DNA of 64,000 bases from Terriglobia bacterium (GCA_020073665.1 JAIQEU010000005.1:124001-188000), one strand, 5' to 3'. Shown: positions 1 through 8,944, counted from the stretch's first letter. Notes: generated by a model not told the origin, from the sequence alone. Numbers and translations: made by a program.

Positions 1-987
1 ATCGCCGGTGAAGCCAAACGCATCCGCCAGACCGCGCTGGCCCTGGCCGAGGTGGACGTGCTGGCCTCGCTGGCTCACCTCGCTGCTCTGCGCAACTATT
101 GCCGCCCCCAGTTCGATGAGTCGGCAGACATCGAGATCGTGGAAGGCCGCCATCCGGTCATCGAACAACAGGATTTCGCCGGCACCGCCGAACGCTTCGT
201 GCCCAACGACCTGTTTCTGAATTCCACCACTCACACCGTGCTGGTATTGACCGGGCCCAACATGGGCGGCAAATCGACCTACCTGCGGCAGGCGGCCCTG
301 ATCGTGATCCTGGCGCAGATGGGATCATTCGTCCCCGCGCGCTCCACACGACTTGGCATTGTGGACCGCGTGTTCACCCGCATCGGCGCCAGCGACAATC
401 TGGCTCGCGGACGCTCCACCTTCATGGTGGAGATGACCGAGACCGCGGCTATCCTGCACACGGCGACGCCGAAGTCGCTCATCCTGCTCGACGAAGTGGG
501 CCGTGGCACTTCGACCTACGACGGCCTGGCGATCGCGTGGGCGGCGATCGAGCACATCCACGCCCGCACCCGCGCGAAAGCCTTGTTCGCCACCCACTAC
601 TTCGAGCTGACGGAGTTGGCCGACCGGCTGTCTGGGGTGAAGAACTATCATGTTTCGGTAAAAGAAACCGGCGGGGGCATCGTCTTTCTGCGCCGGGTCG
701 AGCCGGGCGCTGCCGACCGCAGCTACGGAATCGAAGTCGCCAAACTGGCGGGTCTGCCGCACGAAGTCATCGAACGCGCGCGCGAAGTGCTGGCCGAGCA
801 CGAAAACGCCGAGCATCAAGTGACGGGACATCTATCGCCGGGCGCTGACCCTCCGCCCGCGCAATTGACGATATTCACCCCGCTGTCGCAGCCGGTGCTG
901 GAGAAGCTGCGTGAAGTGGACTTGAATCGCTTGACGCCTTTGGAGGCATTGAACCTGCTGGCCGAGTTGAAGAGGCAGATCGATTAG
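1..987 (+). CDS. mutS: DNA mismatch repair ATPase MutS, C-terminal part (5' end outside window)
   Basis: This is the C-terminal part of MutS, the clamp-like ATPase that recognises mismatches and recruits MutL. The reading frame is open from base 1, so the gene begins upstream of the window. The Walker A motif GPNMGGKST is encoded at 253-279. The Walker B and signature stretch [12 protein letters not shown] is at 481-516, followed by the [10 protein letters not shown] segment typical of MutS domain V. The tail ends in a helical region ([18 protein letters not shown]), as in the MutS C-terminal dimerisation part. Stop is TAG at 985-987. Identification is secure; only the N-terminal mismatch-binding half is not visible. 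Confidence 0.97.
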   Translation: MAGEAKRIRQTALALAEVDVLASLAHLAALRNYCRPQFDESADIEIVEGRHPVIEQQDFAGTAERFVPNDLFLNSTTHTVLVLTGPNMGGKSTYLRQAALIVILAQMGSFVPARSTRLGIVDRVFTRIGASDNLARGRSTFMVEMTETAAILHTATPKSLILLDEVGRGTSTYDGLAIAWAAIEHIHARTRAKALFATHYFELTELADRLSGVKNYHVSVKETGGGIVFLRRVEPGAADRSYGIEVAKLAGLPHEVIERAREVLAEHENAEHQVTGHLSPGADPPPAQLTIFTPLSQPVLEKLREVDLNRLTPLEALNLLAELKRQID

Positions 988-1000
988 ACAGATCAACGTG

Positions 1001-2110
1001 ATGAAAAGAGCCACGCCTTCCCCCGGCCACATCGGCCAACTTCTCATCGTCGGTTTCGACGGCACCCAACTCTCGTCCCAACTCCGTTCTCTGCTCACCC
1101 GCCTGCAGCCCGCCGGCGTAATCCTGTTCGCGCGCAACATCGTTACTTCCGACCAGACGCACCAGCTGCTCACAGACTGCCAGGCCTGTGTCACCACTCC
1201 CCTGTTCACCTGTGTAGACATGGAAGGCGGTCGGGTGGACCGCTTGAAGAACGCCATCGCCCCTGCCCCGTCCGCCGCCGAGGTGTTTGCCGCCGCTGAT
1301 CGCCGCCTGTTTCGCACTCACGGCAGGCTGATTGGGGAATCCTGTCGAGCACTGGGGTTCAACACCGACTTCGCCCCGGTCGTGGACCTCGCGTTTGAGG
1401 CCTCAAGTACCGTCATGGGCTCACGCGCCGTCTCCGCCAATCCCAAGCAGGTGGTCATTTATGCCCGTGAATTCCTCGCCGGGCTTCGTTCCGCGGGCGT
1501 GCTGGGAGCAGCCAAGCATTTCCCCGGGCTGGGCGAAGCAAACCTCGATACTCACCACGAACTCCCGAACGTGAATAAATCGTTCAAGAAACTCTGGGAC
1601 CAGGACCTCTATCCCTACCGCGCCATGCGCCGCGAGTTGCCAATGGTGCTGGTCGGACATGCCAGCTACCCAGCGGTCACGCCCCGCGGCACTCCGGCCT
1701 CGCTCTCGAAGAAATGGATCTCGGATATTCTGCGCAAGAAGATCGGATACCGCGGCCTGGTAGTCTCCGACGACCTGGAAATGGGAGGCGTTCTCAAGGC
1801 CGCGCCAATCGAGCAAGCAGCGGTCGCACACATCCGCGCCGGCGGCGACCTCTGCCTCATCTGCCACCAGTACGAGCACATCGTGCGTTCTTACGAGACT
1901 CTTATCAAAGAAGCAGAACGCGATCGCAAGTTCGCCGCGCGGGTGGCGGAGTCATCGGCGCGCGTGCTGGCCTTCAAGAAGAAATCGCGGGAACTGAAAC
2001 GGCGTGTCCCTCCCCCTGCCCAGGCGAGGCTCGACCGGCTCTCGCGGCAGTTGTGGGAGTTTGGCGAGCAAGTGCGCATGCAGACCATCACGCGGCAGGG
2101 CCAGGCATGA
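1001..2110 (+). CDS. nagZ: Beta-N-acetylhexosaminidase, glycoside hydrolase family 3 (NagZ-like)
   Basis: Family 3 glycosidase expected to remove N-acetylglucosamine from GlcNAc-anhydroMurNAc peptides during cell-wall recycling. The (beta/alpha)8 domain shows LQPAGVILFARN near residue 38. It also has the KHFPGLGEANLDTHHELP loop, a variant of the NagZ motif KHFPGHG..D.H that carries the Asp-His dyad, and VVSDDLEMGGV with the nucleophilic Asp. The His of the usual PGHG is Leu here. A GTG at 998 lies directly before the ATG at 1001, so the exact start is uncertain by one codon; no clear Shine-Dalgarno is seen. The last bases overlap the next gene (anmK) by 4 nt, which supports a peptidoglycan-recycling operon. 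It has about 369 residues and no obvious signal peptide, so it is probably cytoplasmic. Confidence 0.88.
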   Translation: MKRATPSPGHIGQLLIVGFDGTQLSSQLRSLLTRLQPAGVILFARNIVTSDQTHQLLTDCQACVTTPLFTCVDMEGGRVDRLKNAIAPAPSAAEVFAAADRRLFRTHGRLIGESCRALGFNTDFAPVVDLAFEASSTVMGSRAVSANPKQVVIYAREFLAGLRSAGVLGAAKHFPGLGEANLDTHHELPNVNKSFKKLWDQDLYPYRAMRRELPMVLVGHASYPAVTPRGTPASLSKKWISDILRKKIGYRGLVVSDDLEMGGVLKAAPIEQAAVAHIRAGGDLCLICHQYEHIVRSYETLIKEAERDRKFAARVAESSARVLAFKKKSRELKRRVPPPAQARLDRLSRQLWEFGEQVRMQTITRQGQA

Positions 2111-3258
2111 TCGTCGCTGGAGTGATGAGCGGCACGTCCGCCGACGGCATTAACGTAGCGCTGGTGCGGATTACTAGGACAGCGCGGCGCGATTGGCCGC
2201 GCTTCCGCCTGCTCGCGCACGCGGAGTACCCCTACTCGCAGCGCGTACGTCGAGCGGTGCTGGCCGCCATGAACGCGAAACAGGCGTCCGTGGCAGATCT
2301 TGGCCGCCTCAACTTCCTGCTCGCTGAGCTTTACGCAGAAGCTGTGATGGCCACCCAGCGTCGTTTCCGAACCAAGGTAGAACTGATCGGCAGCCATGGC
2401 CAGACGCTTTATCACCAAGGCGAACCCACTGCCTATCTTGGACGCAAGCTGGCCGTCACCTGGCAGACCGGCGATGGTGCGGTCCTCGCTGCGCGTGTGG
2501 GCGTTCCGGTGGTTTCTGATTTCCGGCCCGCCGACATGGCGGCCGGCGGCAAGGGCGCACCGCTGGTTCCCTTCCTGGACTATCTGCTCTATCGCGACCA
2601 GCGTGTGGGACGCGTCGTCCAAAACATCGGCGGCATCGCCAACCTGACCGCAATTCCGGCTGGAGCCTCCGCCAAACAGGTGCTGGCCTTCGACACCGGC
2701 CCCGGCAACATGGTGATCGACGCCGTGACCGAGCGCCTGTTCGGCAAACCCTACGATCGCGACGGCCGCATCGCCGCCGTCGGCAGTGTGCTCGAACCCG
2801 TGCTGACCCGCACCCTGCGCGCCCCGTTTTTCCAGCGCAAGCCGCCCAAGACTGCGGGCCGGGAACAATTTGGCCGAGAATTTGTGAGTGCGTTTCTGAA
2901 GCACTGCGGCCGCGCCGGGAAAAACGACAGTGTGGCTACCGCGACTGGGCTGACGGCGCGCTCCATTGGCCTGGCACTGCGTCTGTTTGTCGTGAAGCGC
3001 CCGGGCAAATACCGCGACTTCGTCGTCTCTGGCGGTGGTGCTAAGAATCCCACGCTGCTGGCGATGCTGGCCAATGAGCTACGCCCGCTCGGACTGCAGG
3101 TTCGCTTGTCCGACGAGTTCGGATTGCCCTCCGACGCCAAAGAAGCCGCGGCCTTCGCCCTGCTCGCGTATCAGACGTGGAACCGCCAGCCCTCGAACAT
3201 TCCCTCGGCAACGGGAGCACAGCGAGCGGCCATCCTGGGAAAGATTTCGTATGCGTGA
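2107..3258 (+). CDS. anmK: Anhydro-N-acetylmuramic acid kinase
   Basis: AnmK phosphorylates 1,6-anhydro-MurNAc and opens the anhydro ring to give MurNAc-6-phosphate, the step after NagZ in peptidoglycan recycling. The protein has 383 residues, the usual family length. Family motifs are the N-terminal GVMSGTSADGINVAL, SHGQTLYHQ, FDTGPGNMVIDA and the C-terminal VSGGGAKNPTLL phosphate-binding segment. The ATG at 2107 overlaps the nagZ stop (ATGA), which fixes this start over longer in-frame options upstream. Its own stop at 3256-3258 overlaps the next gene, so the three genes are probably translationally coupled. Confidence 0.95.
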   Translation: MIVAGVMSGTSADGINVALVRITRTARRDWPRFRLLAHAEYPYSQRVRRAVLAAMNAKQASVADLGRLNFLLAELYAEAVMATQRRFRTKVELIGSHGQTLYHQGEPTAYLGRKLAVTWQTGDGAVLAARVGVPVVSDFRPADMAAGGKGAPLVPFLDYLLYRDQRVGRVVQNIGGIANLTAIPAGASAKQVLAFDTGPGNMVIDAVTERLFGKPYDRDGRIAAVGSVLEPVLTRTLRAPFFQRKPPKTAGREQFGREFVSAFLKHCGRAGKNDSVATATGLTARSIGLALRLFVVKRPGKYRDFVVSGGGAKNPTLLAMLANELRPLGLQVRLSDEFGLPSDAKEAAAFALLAYQTWNRQPSNIPSATGAQRAAILGKISYA

Positions 3259-4792
3259 GCCCGCTGTGCCTACGTGGTTGGTAACGCTGCTTGTCGTGGT
3301 CTTGTCCCTTGCCTTGCTCTCCTGCTCCGGCAAGCCTGATCCCTCCACCGTGGTCATGATTATCGAAAGCAGCCCGACCAATCTCGATCCACGGGTGGGG
3401 CTGGACGCACAATCGGAGCGCATTGATGACCTGCTGTTCGACGACCTGCTGACCCGCGATGAGCATCTCAACGTCGGGCCTGGGCTTGCGCACAGCTGGG
3501 AGATTCCCGATCCCCTCACCTATATATTTCACCTGCACCCGGGAGTGAAGTTTCACGACGGGCGGCCCCTGACAGCGCGCGACGTCAAGTGGACATTCGA
3601 TTCCCTGCTGCAAGGCAAAATTCGCAGCACCAAGGCCGCTGCCTACCGCTTAGTGGATCACATTGATGCGCCCGATGACTTGACCGTCATCTTCCACTTG
3701 AAGGAACCGTTCGCGACGTTGCTGTGGAACCTTTCCGGCGGGGCCATGGGCATTGTCCCTTACGGCAGCCTCGACGAAATCAGCCGCCAGCCCATCGGCT
3801 CCGGGCCTTTTCGTTTTGTCCGCTCCGAACAGGACCGCGATGTGGCCATCGCCCGCAACGATGACTACTGGGGACTAAAAGCGCGCCTGGCTCGCGTGGT
3901 GTTCAACGTGGTCCCCGACACGACTACGCGCGCCCTCGAGTTGCGCAAAGGCAGCGCCGACATCGCCATCAATGCGTTCACTTCCGATACCGTGCTGACC
4001 CTGGAGCGCGAACCGAGCCTCCAGGTACTGCGCGCTCCCGGCACCGTACTCAGCTACATGGCGTTTAACATGCGCGATCCCATTCTGAAGGACGCACGGG
4101 TCCGCCAGGCGCTGGCCTACGCCATCGACCGCAGGCCCATGCTGCAGTACTTAAGTCGCGGCTTCGCCCGTCCTGCCTACAGCATCCTCCCGCCCGAGAG
4201 CTGGGCCTACAACGGGGACGTCCCTCGTTACGACTACAGTCCAGAGAAAGCGCGGCAGCTGCTGGATGCAGCCGGTTACCCGGTGGTGAACGGGGTGCGC
4301 TTTCATCTCGCCATGAAGACCTCGACCGAGGAAAGCACGCGCCTGATGACCGCGGTCCTGCAGCAGCAACTGCGGGTGGTGAACATCGTGCTCGACATTC
4401 GTAGCTTCGAGTTCGCTACCTTCTTCTCCGACGTTACCCACGGAAGCTTCCAGCTTTATTCCTTGCGCTGGATCGGCGGCAACGAAGATCCCGACATCTT
4501 CGAATATGTTTTTCACTCCGCGAAATTTCCGCCCAACGGCGCCAACCGCAGCTACTACGCCAACCCGCGGCTTGACGCCCTCATCGATCAGGCCCGCGCC
4601 GAACTCGACCAAAACACCCGCAAGCAGCTGTACGCGGAAATCCAGATGATCCTGGCCGAGCAGCTTCCCTACATCAATCTGTGGTACCAGGACAACGTGC
4701 TGGTCAGTTCCCGGAGGGTGAAGAACCTGACGTTGAATCCCTCCGGCAACTACGATTTTCTGAAGACGGCAGAACTGGTGGTTGGTCGCTAG
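3251..4792 (+). CDS. ABC transporter substrate-binding lipoprotein, oligopeptide family (SBP_bac_5)
   Basis: Extracytoplasmic peptide-binding protein of the OppA/DppA family, 513 residues. The N terminus is a lipoprotein signal: a hydrophobic stretch followed by LALLSC with the lipidated Cys near residue 24. The mature part begins with the family-typical SSPTNLDPRVG and continues with LAHSWEIPDPLTYIFHLHPGVKFHDG and the C-terminal LYAEIQMILAEQLPYINLWY. The ATG at 3251 overlaps the end of anmK by 8 nt, and the longer frame upstream is only anmK read in another frame. Being coupled to nagZ and anmK suggests, by inference, that it binds cell-wall peptides as MppA does. No permease or ATPase genes lie beside it. 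Confidence 0.9.
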   Translation: MREPAVPTWLVTLLVVVLSLALLSCSGKPDPSTVVMIIESSPTNLDPRVGLDAQSERIDDLLFDDLLTRDEHLNVGPGLAHSWEIPDPLTYIFHLHPGVKFHDGRPLTARDVKWTFDSLLQGKIRSTKAAAYRLVDHIDAPDDLTVIFHLKEPFATLLWNLSGGAMGIVPYGSLDEISRQPIGSGPFRFVRSEQDRDVAIARNDDYWGLKARLARVVFNVVPDTTTRALELRKGSADIAINAFTSDTVLTLEREPSLQVLRAPGTVLSYMAFNMRDPILKDARVRQALAYAIDRRPMLQYLSRGFARPAYSILPPESWAYNGDVPRYDYSPEKARQLLDAAGYPVVNGVRFHLAMKTSTEESTRLMTAVLQQQLRVVNIVLDIRSFEFATFFSDVTHGSFQLYSLRWIGGNEDPDIFEYVFHSAKFPPNGANRSYYANPRLDALIDQARAELDQNTRKQLYAEIQMILAEQLPYINLWYQDNVLVSSRRVKNLTLNPSGNYDFLKTAELVVGR

Positions 4793-4801
4793 TCGTTGGT
4801 C

Positions 4802-4853
4802 GCTTTCAGCTCTCAGCTATCAGCAACATCGGAAAGAGCTGAGAGCGGAAAGC
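4802..4853 (+). terminator. Imperfect 17-bp inverted repeat after the nagZ-anmK-SBP genes
   Basis: The left arm at 4802-4818 (GCTTTCAGCTCTCAGCT) pairs with 4837-4853 (AGCTGAGAGCGGAAAGC) with a single mismatch and an 18-nt loop. It begins 10 bases after the lipoprotein stop codon and is followed only by a short T-rich stretch, so it could be a transcription terminator, an mRNA-stabilising hairpin, or a copy of a dispersed palindrome. The structure is read directly from the sequence; its role is inferred. Confidence 0.5.
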
Positions 4854-4914
4854 TCAACTTTTCCGCGTGTTACCATCAAACAACACCAGAAACTAGAAAC
4901 CGGAAATTGTCTTC

Positions 4915-5703
4915 ATGCGCATTCTTTTTATCGGCGACATTTTTGGCCGGCCCGGCCGGACGATCGTCAAAGATCGCCTGCCCGGCCTGGTGCAGGAATT
5001 CGCCATTGATCTCATTATTGCCAACGGCGAGAACGCTGCCGCCGGATTCGGGATTACGCCCCCGCTGGCCGAAGACCTGTTTGAGATCGGTATTGATGTC
5101 ATCACCACCGGCAACCACATCTGGGACAAGCGCGAAATTGTCGACTACTTCCAGGCTGCCGACAACAATCACAGCGTCGCCCGGCGTCTGCTGCGACCCG
5201 CGAACTATCCCGCCGGATTACCCGGCTGGGGCGTCTACGAGGGGCGCAAGAAGGACGTCCCCTATGCCGTCATCAACCTGCAAGGGCGCGTGTTCATGAC
5301 CTCCAACGACGACCCGTTTCGCGTCGCCGACGAGTTACTGAAGACCGTGAAAGCCAAAGTCGTGTTCGTGGATTTTCACGCCGAGGCAACGTCGGAAAAG
5401 ATCTCTATGGGCTGGTACCTCGATGGACGGGTCACCACTGTGGTTGGAACTCACACCCACGTGCCCACCGCGGACGAGCGCGTGCTGCCGGGCGGAACCG
5501 CGTATATCACCGACGTCGGCATGACCGGGCCCTACGACAGCGTCATCGGCGTCAAGAAAGAACAGATCGTGGCGCGCTTCCTCAACAACATGCCCGTCCG
5601 CTTTGAGGCGGCGACCGCTGATGTCCGGCTGTGCGCCGTGGTCATCGACTGTGACGAGACCACCGGCCGGGCGCGGAAGATCCAGAGAGTGATGCTGGAG
5701 TAA
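4915..5703 (+). CDS. YmdB-type metallophosphoesterase (TIGR00282 family)
   Basis: 262-residue calcineurin-like phosphoesterase of the YmdB family. In Bacillus this family hydrolyses 2',3'-cyclic nucleotides and influences biofilm and motility decisions. All metal-binding motifs are present in order: GDIFGRPGR at the N terminus, NGENAAAGFG near residue 38, GNHIWD near 66, DFHAEATSEK near 155, and GTHTHVPTADE near 177. It is followed without a gap by the HAD phosphatase gene (stop 5701-5703, next ATG 5704). No strong ribosome binding site precedes the ATG, but the motif spacing from the N terminus fits this start. Confidence 0.9.
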   Translation: MRILFIGDIFGRPGRTIVKDRLPGLVQEFAIDLIIANGENAAAGFGITPPLAEDLFEIGIDVITTGNHIWDKREIVDYFQAADNNHSVARRLLRPANYPAGLPGWGVYEGRKKDVPYAVINLQGRVFMTSNDDPFRVADELLKTVKAKVVFVDFHAEATSEKISMGWYLDGRVTTVVGTHTHVPTADERVLPGGTAYITDVGMTGPYDSVIGVKKEQIVARFLNNMPVRFEAATADVRLCAVVIDCDETTGRARKIQRVMLE

Positions 5704-6411
5704 ATGACACCGATCCCGCAGCACTCCAATGGTTTCCGCTGGTTCGACGCCGATGCCTATCTGTTCGATATCGACGGAACCCTGCTCAACAACGGCGATC
5801 ACGTCCACTACAACGCCCTGAACCAAGCCATGCTCGATGTTTACGGCGTCGACTCCACGATTGCCGGAATTGCCTACCATGGGAAGACCGACGTGGGGAT
5901 TTTGCGCGCGGCCCTGGAGCGCGCTGGCGTATCGACGCTGGCGTTCGAGGCCAAACTTTCAGATGCGCTCGAATCTGTACGTAGCCATGTTCGAGACAAC
6001 GCCCATACCCTGACGCCCCGTGTTTGTGCCGGCATACCCGAGGTGCTGGCCCAGGTGAAGGCTGCGGGAAAACTCATCGGCATAGCTTCAGGCAACCTGG
6101 AATCGGTGGGGTGGCAGAAAGTGAAAGCCACCGGCCTGCAAGATTTCTTTCAATTCGGCTGTTTCTGCGATCAGCGCGAGCTGCGGAAAGACATTTTTCG
6201 CCAGGCCGTGGCTGAGGTACACACCCGGCTCGGGTACACTGCGACCGCTTGTTTCATCGGCGATACCCCCGACGATATTCAAGCCGCGCAACACGCCGGC
6301 GCCAGGGTGATTGCAGTTGGTACCGGGATTTTCAAACCTGAAGACCTGGGCCCCTACCAGCCCGACGTTTGCGTCGCCTCGTGTGCCGAGTTGATCGCTG
6401 AGCGAGGGTAA
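5704..6411 (+). CDS. HAD-superfamily phosphatase, phosphoglycolate-phosphatase-like
   Basis: 235-residue haloacid dehalogenase hydrolase. Motif I is FDIDGTLLNN near residue 20 with the two catalytic Asp. Motif II is the Ser of GIASGN near residue 122, a Lys follows near 159, and motif IV is FIGDTPDDIQAAQHAG near residue 180. An alpha-helical cap lies between motifs I and II, as in the Gph/beta-phosphoglucomutase subgroup. The substrate cannot be told from sequence. It starts directly after the YmdB-like gene and is likely cotranscribed with it. The C-terminal part (VGTGIFKPEDL) resembles Gph-type proteins. Confidence 0.85.
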   Translation: MTPIPQHSNGFRWFDADAYLFDIDGTLLNNGDHVHYNALNQAMLDVYGVDSTIAGIAYHGKTDVGILRAALERAGVSTLAFEAKLSDALESVRSHVRDNAHTLTPRVCAGIPEVLAQVKAAGKLIGIASGNLESVGWQKVKATGLQDFFQFGCFCDQRELRKDIFRQAVAEVHTRLGYTATACFIGDTPDDIQAAQHAGARVIAVGTGIFKPEDLGPYQPDVCVASCAELIAERG

Positions 6412-6418
6412 CCGTAGC

Positions 6419-6435
6419 GCCGGCGTCCCGCCGGC
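6419..6435. terminator. Short GC hairpin between convergent genes
   Basis: A perfect 7-bp stem GCCGGCG / CGCCGGC around a 3-nt loop sits 8 bases after the HAD stop and 18 bases before the end of the opposing cytochrome gene. It has no T run. It could act as a bidirectional terminator, or be one copy of a dispersed GC-rich palindrome. Confidence 0.45.
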
Positions 6436-6453
6436 CACCAAGGGCCCTCACGG

Positions 6454-6906
6454 TTAGTGCGGAGCTTTCTCGTCCGGCGGATTCTTCTTGGGTGAGAATG
6501 TACGAATGTAGTTCACCAGGTTCCACAGCTCGTCCGGCTTCAGACGATCTCCCTCGGGTGGCATGGAACCTTTGCCGTTCTTGATGATGTAGAAGAGCTC
6601 TCCGTCCGTCCTGTCTTTCAGAGTCGCCAGGGCAGAAAAGTCGCTGACCTTCACTTTCATATCCGTTCCCACTTCACCCTTGCCATCGCCGTCCTTGCCG
6701 TGGCACATGGCGCAGTCGTAGCCATACCACTTCTTGCCCTTGGCAATCGACTCCGGGGTTGACTTAACGGGATTGGCCTGGCGTGCTGCGGCGACGGGAA
6801 TGACGTCAGACGCGGGCGGCGCCGACTTAGCGGGGGCCTGAGTTTCTTGCGCTGATGCAGAAAAGCCAAACAAGAACGCCGAGAAGATCAGGAAATGCCT
6901 CAACAT
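6454..6906 (-). CDS. Small secreted c-type cytochrome
   Basis: 150-residue monohaem cytochrome c. An N-terminal signal peptide (hydrophobic FLIFSAFLFGFSASA) directs export. The haem attachment site CAMCH lies in YGYDCAMCHGKDG near residue 67. The likely distal Met ligand is in GSMPPEGDRL near residue 118, and the C-terminal helix is DELWNLVNYIRTF. This is the class I layout used for periplasmic electron transfer. The gene stands alone, convergent to the HAD gene, so its redox partner is not evident here. Confidence 0.88.
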   Translation of the reverse strand: MLRHFLIFSAFLFGFSASAQETQAPAKSAPPASDVIPVAAARQANPVKSTPESIAKGKKWYGYDCAMCHGKDGDGKGEVGTDMKVKVSDFSALATLKDRTDGELFYIIKNGKGSMPPEGDRLKPDELWNLVNYIRTFSPKKNPPDEKAPH

Positions 6907-6988
6907 TGCGGCCTCCCGTGAGCAAACTTTCGATGCTCGAAGCCATTTTACGCCCCAGAGACATCAATGACGATCAGACCGCCGGTTA

Positions 6989-7858
6989 TCACCTGTTTGC
7001 CGCAGGTGCTGCTAGCACTTTCCCAAGCTGCTTCCGCTCCCGCGCAGGCAAATATCGTAGTGCAGCGCGTGCCAAGGCCAGGTACAGATCCCGTGCCGGG
7101 GGAACTTTCTTCAGCACTTGCAAATGTTGCCGCACCACCCCGGCATCACCCCTCACCAGCGGCCCGCTGAAGGCACCCGCTGGTCCCAGGAAGGCATAGT
7201 TTGCCAAGGTCTGGTTCACGATCGGCAGCATCCGTCTGCGAGCTTGCGCCGGAGGAATGCCGGCGGCTTTCGCTACCCGCTCACCCGTCACCAGCGCGGC
7301 CACTAGCAACGGAGAAGTGAATGCGCCCCAGGCGTGGTAGGCCGCCTTGTTCTTCTTGGAAATGAGGAACGTTTCACCGCCCAGGTCAGCAACGATCTTG
7401 CGCGCCTGTCGTACCGCCGCCCTCTCTCCTTCTACCGCGAAGGAAACCCCTTTCAACGACGGCTTCGAACCGCCGACAAAAGTCATCAACGGATGGACCG
7501 AAGCCACGGCCGCGCCTCGACTCCGCAGCACGTCCAGTTTGTCGCTGGCGAGCGCGCCGCTCGAGTGGAAGGCCGTCTTCCCCTTCCAGTCGATCAGCGA
7601 GGCCAGTTCACGGGCCGCATCCGCAATCTCGCGATCGGCGACGCAGAACCAGATGACGTCTGCGTCCAGGCGGGCGCTGGCGCGAGTCACGGTGCGGGCC
7701 CGGACCGAGCGAGCCAGCGCACGCGCCTTATTCTGTGAGCCAGCAGCCGTGCGGGAGACTACCTCGCGGATGGTGTACCCCGCGCCCTTCAGCCGAAGCG
7801 CCAGCGCACTTCCCAGCCTTCCCGGTCCCACGATCGCAATCTGTGGCTTTCGCGCCAT
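6989..7858 (-). CDS. Rossmann-fold NAD(P)-binding protein with DUF2520 domain
   Basis: 289-residue protein related to pyrroline-5-carboxylate reductase and F420-dependent NADP oxidoreductases. The N-terminal dinucleotide-binding motif is IAIVGPGRLGSAL (residues about 7-19). A conserved FHSSGAL...HPLMTF region follows, and an all-helical DUF2520 dimer domain with AYHAWGAFTSPLLVAL lies near residue 175. The family is widespread but its substrate is not established. It is often listed as an oxidoreductase; that activity is not shown by the sequence. Confidence 0.82.
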   Translation of the reverse strand: MARKPQIAIVGPGRLGSALALRLKGAGYTIREVVSRTAAGSQNKARALARSVRARTVTRASARLDADVIWFCVADREIADAARELASLIDWKGKTAFHSSGALASDKLDVLRSRGAAVASVHPLMTFVGGSKPSLKGVSFAVEGERAAVRQARKIVADLGGETFLISKKNKAAYHAWGAFTSPLLVAALVTGERVAKAAGIPPAQARRRMLPIVNQTLANYAFLGPAGAFSGPLVRGDAGVVRQHLQVLKKVPPARDLYLALARAALRYLPARERKQLGKVLAAPAANR

Positions 7859-7948
7859 CGCCGCAGCATATCAGACAACACCAGCTAACCCTCCCGTGCC
7901 GCACTCGGTACTCGGTACTAGGTACTCGAATCTCTATATATTGTTCGC

Positions 7949-8545
7949 ATGCCCAAATTAGCTCGCCGCATTCAGAAGTCACCGCGCAGTAAGTCCAAGA
8001 CTCGCGTTCTCTCCTCGGTCGAAGTTTTCCGCGGACCAGTTTTCCGGGTCACTACCGACCAGGTGCTGGAACCGGCCGGCATACGCGCTCGTCGCGACAT
8101 CGTGCGCCACTCCGGCTCCGTGGTTATCCTGGCGCTGGAAGAGAGCCACTCGCAGCCGCGCATCCTGCTGGAGCGCCAGTACCGCCACGCGGCCAAGAGT
8201 TACATGTGGGAACTGCCCGCCGGCCGTATTGACGAGGGCGAGCGCGAGCTGGCCGCCGCCAAGCGCGAGTTGCTCGAAGAGACCGGCTACACCGCCGCCC
8301 GATGGCGGCGCATTCTGAAGTTCTACGCCAGCCCCGGGTTCATCGACGAAACCATGGCGGTCTACCTGGCCCGCGGCCTGCGTGCCGGCATCGCCAAGCC
8401 TGAGGCGGACGAATTCATCAAGCTGCGTCTGTTCCCACTCTCCGATGCCGTACGCATGGTGATGAAGGGCGACATCCACGATGCCAAGACCATTTCTTCC
8501 GTCTTGTGGTTGTCCCAGAATAGGGCTGGGAAGGTGCGTCGTTAG
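7949..8545 (+). CDS. Nudix hydrolase, ADP-ribose pyrophosphatase-like
   Basis: 198-residue Nudix enzyme that probably hydrolyses ADP-ribose or related nucleoside diphosphates. The Nudix box G-x5-E-x7-REUxEExGU is present as GRIDEGERELAAAKRELLEETGY (about residues 91-113), preceded by MWELPAG as in the ADPRase subgroup, and followed by YASPGFIDE, which contributes substrate and metal contacts in NudF enzymes. The first 25 or so residues are basic and low in complexity, so a later start is possible. The gene is monocistronic, divergent from the DUF2520 gene. Confidence 0.87.
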   Translation: MPKLARRIQKSPRSKSKTRVLSSVEVFRGPVFRVTTDQVLEPAGIRARRDIVRHSGSVVILALEESHSQPRILLERQYRHAAKSYMWELPAGRIDEGERELAAAKRELLEETGYTAARWRRILKFYASPGFIDETMAVYLARGLRAGIAKPEADEFIKLRLFPLSDAVRMVMKGDIHDAKTISSVLWLSQNRAGKVRR

Positions 8546-8566
8546 CGGTCTTGCGTTGATGTTGGC

Positions 8567-8595
8567 TTGACAGCCCATGGCAACAGCAGCACAAT
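8567..8595 (+). promoter_or_regulatory. Candidate sigma-70 promoter for the cold-shock gene
   Basis: A perfect -35 TTGACA at 8567-8572 and a -10-like CACAAT at 8590-8595 are separated by 17 bp. This predicts a leader of roughly 55 nt before the GTG start at 8657. Only the -35 box is a full match, so this is a moderate prediction. Confidence 0.45.
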
Positions 8596-8656
8596 GAGGC
8601 TCAAGCAGCAAGGCACGGCCTCGAAGCGAAAGAGTACGTGCTCGAGGGGGGCGTAA

Positions 8657-8866
8657 GTGGAACGTTTGAAAGGAATTGTGAAGTGGTTTAACAATGCCAA
8701 GGGTTTCGGTTTTATTGGCCGCGACGACGGACCCGATGTCTTCGTGCACTACAGCGCGATCGCGTCGGAAGGTTACAAGAGCCTGCAGGAAAACGACAAG
8801 GTGGAGTTCGAGATCATCCAGGGCCAGAAAGGCCCGCAGGCGGCCAACGTAACCAAGGTAGAGTAG
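8657..8866 (+). CDS. cspA: Cold-shock protein, CspA family
   Basis: 69-residue single-domain cold-shock protein that binds single-stranded RNA and DNA. It shows the RNP1 motif KGFGFI (about 14-19), the RNP2 motif VFVHY (about 28-32) and the N-terminal KGIVKWFN. The start is GTG at 8657, preceded by a strong purine-rich ribosome binding site (GAGGGGGG) 7 bases upstream. A terminator hairpin follows about 45 bases after the stop. It is an independent transcription unit. Confidence 0.95.
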   Translation: MERLKGIVKWFNNAKGFGFIGRDDGPDVFVHYSAIASEGYKSLQENDKVEFEIIQGQKGPQAANVTKVE

Positions 8867-8911
8867 CTAGCACCGGGCTCATCAACGATTCGTTTTTGTG
8901 CGAGTTCCCCC

Positions 8912-8944
8912 AAACCCAGCACCACGCTTGGGTTTTGTCTTTTG
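8912..8944 (+). terminator. Rho-independent terminator of the cold-shock gene
   Basis: Stem AAACCCA (8912-8918) pairs with TGGGTTT (8929-8935) around a 10-nt loop and is followed by the T-rich TTGTCTTTT. This is a standard intrinsic terminator for the upstream cold-shock gene. Confidence 0.7.

Noticed and set aside
325-831. Long minus-strand reading frame opposite mutS
   Set aside because: It mirrors the MutS coding sequence, shows no family pattern, and has no ribosome binding site; MutS motifs on the plus strand are decisive.
1891-2904. 337-codon minus-strand frame opposite anmK
   Set aside because: Low-complexity composition typical of an antisense shadow in GC-rich DNA; AnmK motifs occupy the plus strand.
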